Both the position numbers and the translations under genes were made by a program. DNA of 32,805 nucleotides from contig MEOG01000122.1 of the NCBI GenBank assembly GCA_001769125.1, positions 1 through 32,805 of the forward strand, in the 5' to 3' direction. Origin of the DNA: Bacteroidetes bacterium GWF2_35_48. GTDB taxonomy: Bacteria > Bacteroidota > Bacteroidia > Bacteroidales > GWF2-35-48. Positions 30,882 through 32,805 of the stretch are shown piece after piece. The notes under the pieces were generated by a model. It ran no database searches. It was not told the DNA's origin and was given only the letters and a program-made list of their open reading frames with translations. Position 1 is the stretch's first letter. Each line of letters begins with the position of its first letter.

Positions 30882-32805
30882 ATGAAATTTTTTTCTTCTA
30901 TTATTTTGCTGTTAATTCCATTTTTCCTGTTTTCGCAGGGAGACACAAACCTTGTGAATTCGCTTATCAGTAAAAGCGATGCGCTTTCTTCCGAAAATTT
31001 TCAGGGAGCAGAAAAAATTGCATTTCAGGCGCTTGAAGAAGCATTGAAAACTACCGATTATATATGTCTTGCAAAAGCTAATAACAACATTAGTGAACTA
31101 TATAAGCAAAAAGGAAATTTTTCTAAATCCGCACATTATTTATATTTAAGCGGAGAAAATTATCTGAAAGGAGGGAACGACCTTAAAGGTTTTCATTCTA
31201 TGAATTATGCCGGATATTTTTATACGGTTACCGGAAATTTTGATAAGGCGAGTGAAATTTTATTGTTAGTACAAAAAAAAGCAGAGCAGAAACAATTCAA
31301 AAAAGCGCTTCCCATGAATTATCTGGCATGGGGTTTTTTATACCGCGATATGAAAAAACAGGAAAAAGCCATGGAGTATTTTATGAAAGCGCATAAAATA
31401 GTAAAAGATTCTTTGGGGTATTATACAGTTAAATTTACCTCCTTAAATGAAATCGGCAACATATATAATGGTCAGAAAAACTATAAATATGCGCTGAAAT
31501 ATCAGTTGCAATCATTGAAAATTAAAGAAGAAATAAGAGATTCGGTTTCAATAGGATATTCATTTAATGACATTGGAATTTCTTATATGTTACTTGGTAA
31601 GCTTGACAGCGCAAAATATTATTACGGGAAAACGTTACAGCTTGCAATTGAAACAAAAAATAAACATATAGAATCTTCGGCGAATATTAATTTTGCGGAA
31701 TTATGCAAGCAGGAAAAAAAATATAAAGAGGGCATTGAATATGCAAATAAAGGGTATGTTTTAGCAAAAGAAATTCAGGATGCAGGAATGATTCAAGGTT
31801 CAATACAGCTTCTTGGATATTTCTATGAAAAAACAGGAGATAAAGATCAATCTATTTCCTTTCTCCGGCAATACATTGATTTTACAGATTCTTTGCACAG
31901 GCTTGAGTCTGTCAAACAAACAGCAGAGCTACAGGAGCGATATGAATCTGAAAAAAAAGAAAAAGAAATTGAGGTTTTAACCCTCGACAAACAATATAAA
32001 GAAAAAGAAATTCGACAGCAGCAAATTATTAAATACACTATATCCGGAATAGCAATTCTTCTTGTATTCTTTTTCTTTTTTGCTTTCCGCGCTTATAAGA
32101 TTAAGAAAAAATCTGCAGCTATTCTTGCAGAACAAAAGGAAGAAATCATAATGAAAAATGAAGAGTTGCAGCAACAAAAAGAAGAAATTCTGGGACAAAG
32201 AGACCAGTTGCAGGTGCAGTCAGAGATAATTTTCGCAAAGAGTAAGGAAGTGGAAGACAGTATTCGTTATGCGCTGAAAATACAGGAAGCAGTTTTGCCA
32301 TCGCAATCATTACTGACAGATGTTTTTTCCGATTCATTTATTTTATACCTTCCTAAGGATATTGTCAGTGGCGATTTTTATTATTTTTTCAGAAAAGAAA
32401 ACCTTCTGTACATAGCTGCTGCTGATTGTACCGGTCATGGCGTACCCGGTGGTTTTATGAGCATGCTCGGTATTACTTTTCTGAATGAAATAATCGCGCA
32501 TAATCCTAATTTTTCTGCCGCTGAAATTTTAGATCGTCTGCGCGAGGAAATAATACGTTCACTGAAGCAGACCACGCAAATGAGCTGCCTTGTTTCTGTT
32601 TTTTCTAATATTCGTGATGGAATGGATATTTCATTTTGCATTATAAATACCGATACCCTCGAAATGCAATTTGCTGGGGCTAATAATCCCACATGGGTTG
32701 TACCATCGCCCCATGGGGCGATGCCACAATCCCATGGGGCGATGCCACAATCCCATGGGGCGATGCCACAATCCCATGGGGCGATGCCACAATCCCATGG
32801 GGCGA
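30882..32805 (+). CDS. TPR / coiled-coil / SpoIIE-type serine phosphatase (partial)
   Basis: The gene is open to the window end, with 641 residues visible. After a signal peptide (about 1-19, ending LFSQ) there are several TPR-like helical repeats (about 25-350), a coiled coil, one transmembrane helix (about 385-405, IAILLVFFFFFAF) and a second coiled coil. A SpoIIE/PP2C phosphatase domain follows from about 480. The motifs IRYALKIQEAVLPS, PKDIVSGDFYYF and AAADCTGHGVPGGFMSMLG show the conserved metal-binding Asp residues. The plan is a periplasmic TPR sensor controlling a cytoplasmic phosphatase, common in Bacteroidota partner-switching systems. Just after FAGANNPTWVV the protein enters PQSHGAM heptapeptide repeats encoded by a 21-bp tandem repeat, and the window stops there. 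The missing end should contain the last core strands. Confidence 0.88.
   Translation, partial: MKFFSSIILLLIPFFLFSQGDTNLVNSLISKSDALSSENFQGAEKIAFQALEEALKTTDYICLAKANNNISELYKQKGNFSKSAHYLYLSGENYLKGGNDLKGFHSMNYAGYFYTVTGNFDKASEILLLVQKKAEQKQFKKALPMNYLAWGFLYRDMKKQEKAMEYFMKAHKIVKDSLGYYTVKFTSLNEIGNIYNGQKNYKYALKYQLQSLKIKEEIRDSVSIGYSFNDIGISYMLLGKLDSAKYYYGKTLQLAIETKNKHIESSANINFAELCKQEKKYKEGIEYANKGYVLAKEIQDAGMIQGSIQLLGYFYEKTGDKDQSISFLRQYIDFTDSLHRLESVKQTAELQERYESEKKEKEIEVLTLDKQYKEKEIRQQQIIKYTISGIAILLVFFFFFAFRAYKIKKKSAAILAEQKEEIIMKNEELQQQKEEILGQRDQLQVQSEIIFAKSKEVEDSIRYALKIQEAVLPSQSLLTDVFSDSFILYLPKDIVSGDFYYFFRKENLLYIAAADCTGHGVPGGFMSMLGITFLNEIIAHNPNFSAAEILDRLREEIIRSLKQTTQMSCLVSVFSNIRDGMDISFCIINTDTLEMQFAGANNPTWVVPSPHGAMPQSHGAMPQSHGAMPQSHGAMPQSHGA
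32703..32805 (+). repeat. 21-bp in-frame tandem repeat with palindromic first unit
   Basis: Five units of 21 bp are present: a first variant (32703-32723), three identical copies and a 19-bp partial cut by the window end. Each encodes seven residues, PQSHGAM (first copy PSPHGAM). The first contains the perfect 20-bp palindrome CATCGCCCCATGGGGCGATG; later copies keep only CCCATGGG. Confidence 0.92.

Overview
The window is AT-rich DNA from a member of the Bacteroidota, probably free-living or environmental. Four large secreted proteins end in the type IX secretion (Por/T9SS) C-terminal sorting domain, with xYPNP or FPNP entry motifs. Many genes are preceded by the Bacteroidota -7 promoter box TAnnTTTG, and Shine-Dalgarno sequences are mostly absent. 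A FISUMP protein and a lipoprotein with a DGDGDIG motif fit the same phylum. I found no rRNA, tRNA, CRISPR array or complete insertion sequence.

Layout. Positions 1-5038, minus strand: a delta-60 repeat T9SS protein, a MuiA-like DUF4140/DUF4139 protein and an aldehyde dehydrogenase. Positions 5266-8406: an EamA exporter, a seven-repeat T9SS protein and a convergent lipoprotein. Positions 8407-13217: a repeat-rich intergenic region, then three Na+-coupled amino-acid transporters in a row (SNF, AGCS and PutP-like SSS). Positions 13428-15043: a subtilisin-family protease split by a -1 frameshift exactly at an A AAA AAG heptamer. Positions 15044-15361: nested satellite repeats. Positions 15362-21119, minus strand: a sortilin-like/PKD/CUB T9SS protein, then a HisF2-type and a HisH-type protein. 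An MNT-HEPN (MntA-HepT) toxin-antitoxin pair lies on the plus strand between these last two. Positions 21159-27077: a 1972-residue adhesin-like T9SS protein with 12 Ig-like repeats. Positions 27215-27547: an ankyrin-repeat pseudogene. Positions 27648-32805: a FISUMP protein, a MIO-family ammonia-lyase with an Ala-Cys-Gly triad, a YugP-like zinc peptidase, and a TPR-TM-SpoIIE phosphatase cut off by the window end inside a 21-bp in-frame repeat.

How the genes may work together (inference). A secreted protease, Na+-driven amino-acid uptake, an ammonia-lyase and an aldehyde dehydrogenase fit a protein- or peptide-scavenging lifestyle. The large T9SS proteins would work at the cell surface. The HisF2/HisH pair resembles the ammonia-supplying half of a sugar-amidination system for surface glycans, but no partner amidotransferase is present here.

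The least explained signal is intergenic. Families of 7-bp tandem repeats (GCAACCT, GCAACAT, ACTTAAA, TTCNNCA), 21-bp repeats (one intergenic, one inside a phosphatase domain) and a 71-bp satellite recur in the gaps. Short palindromic elements are sometimes nested in them.
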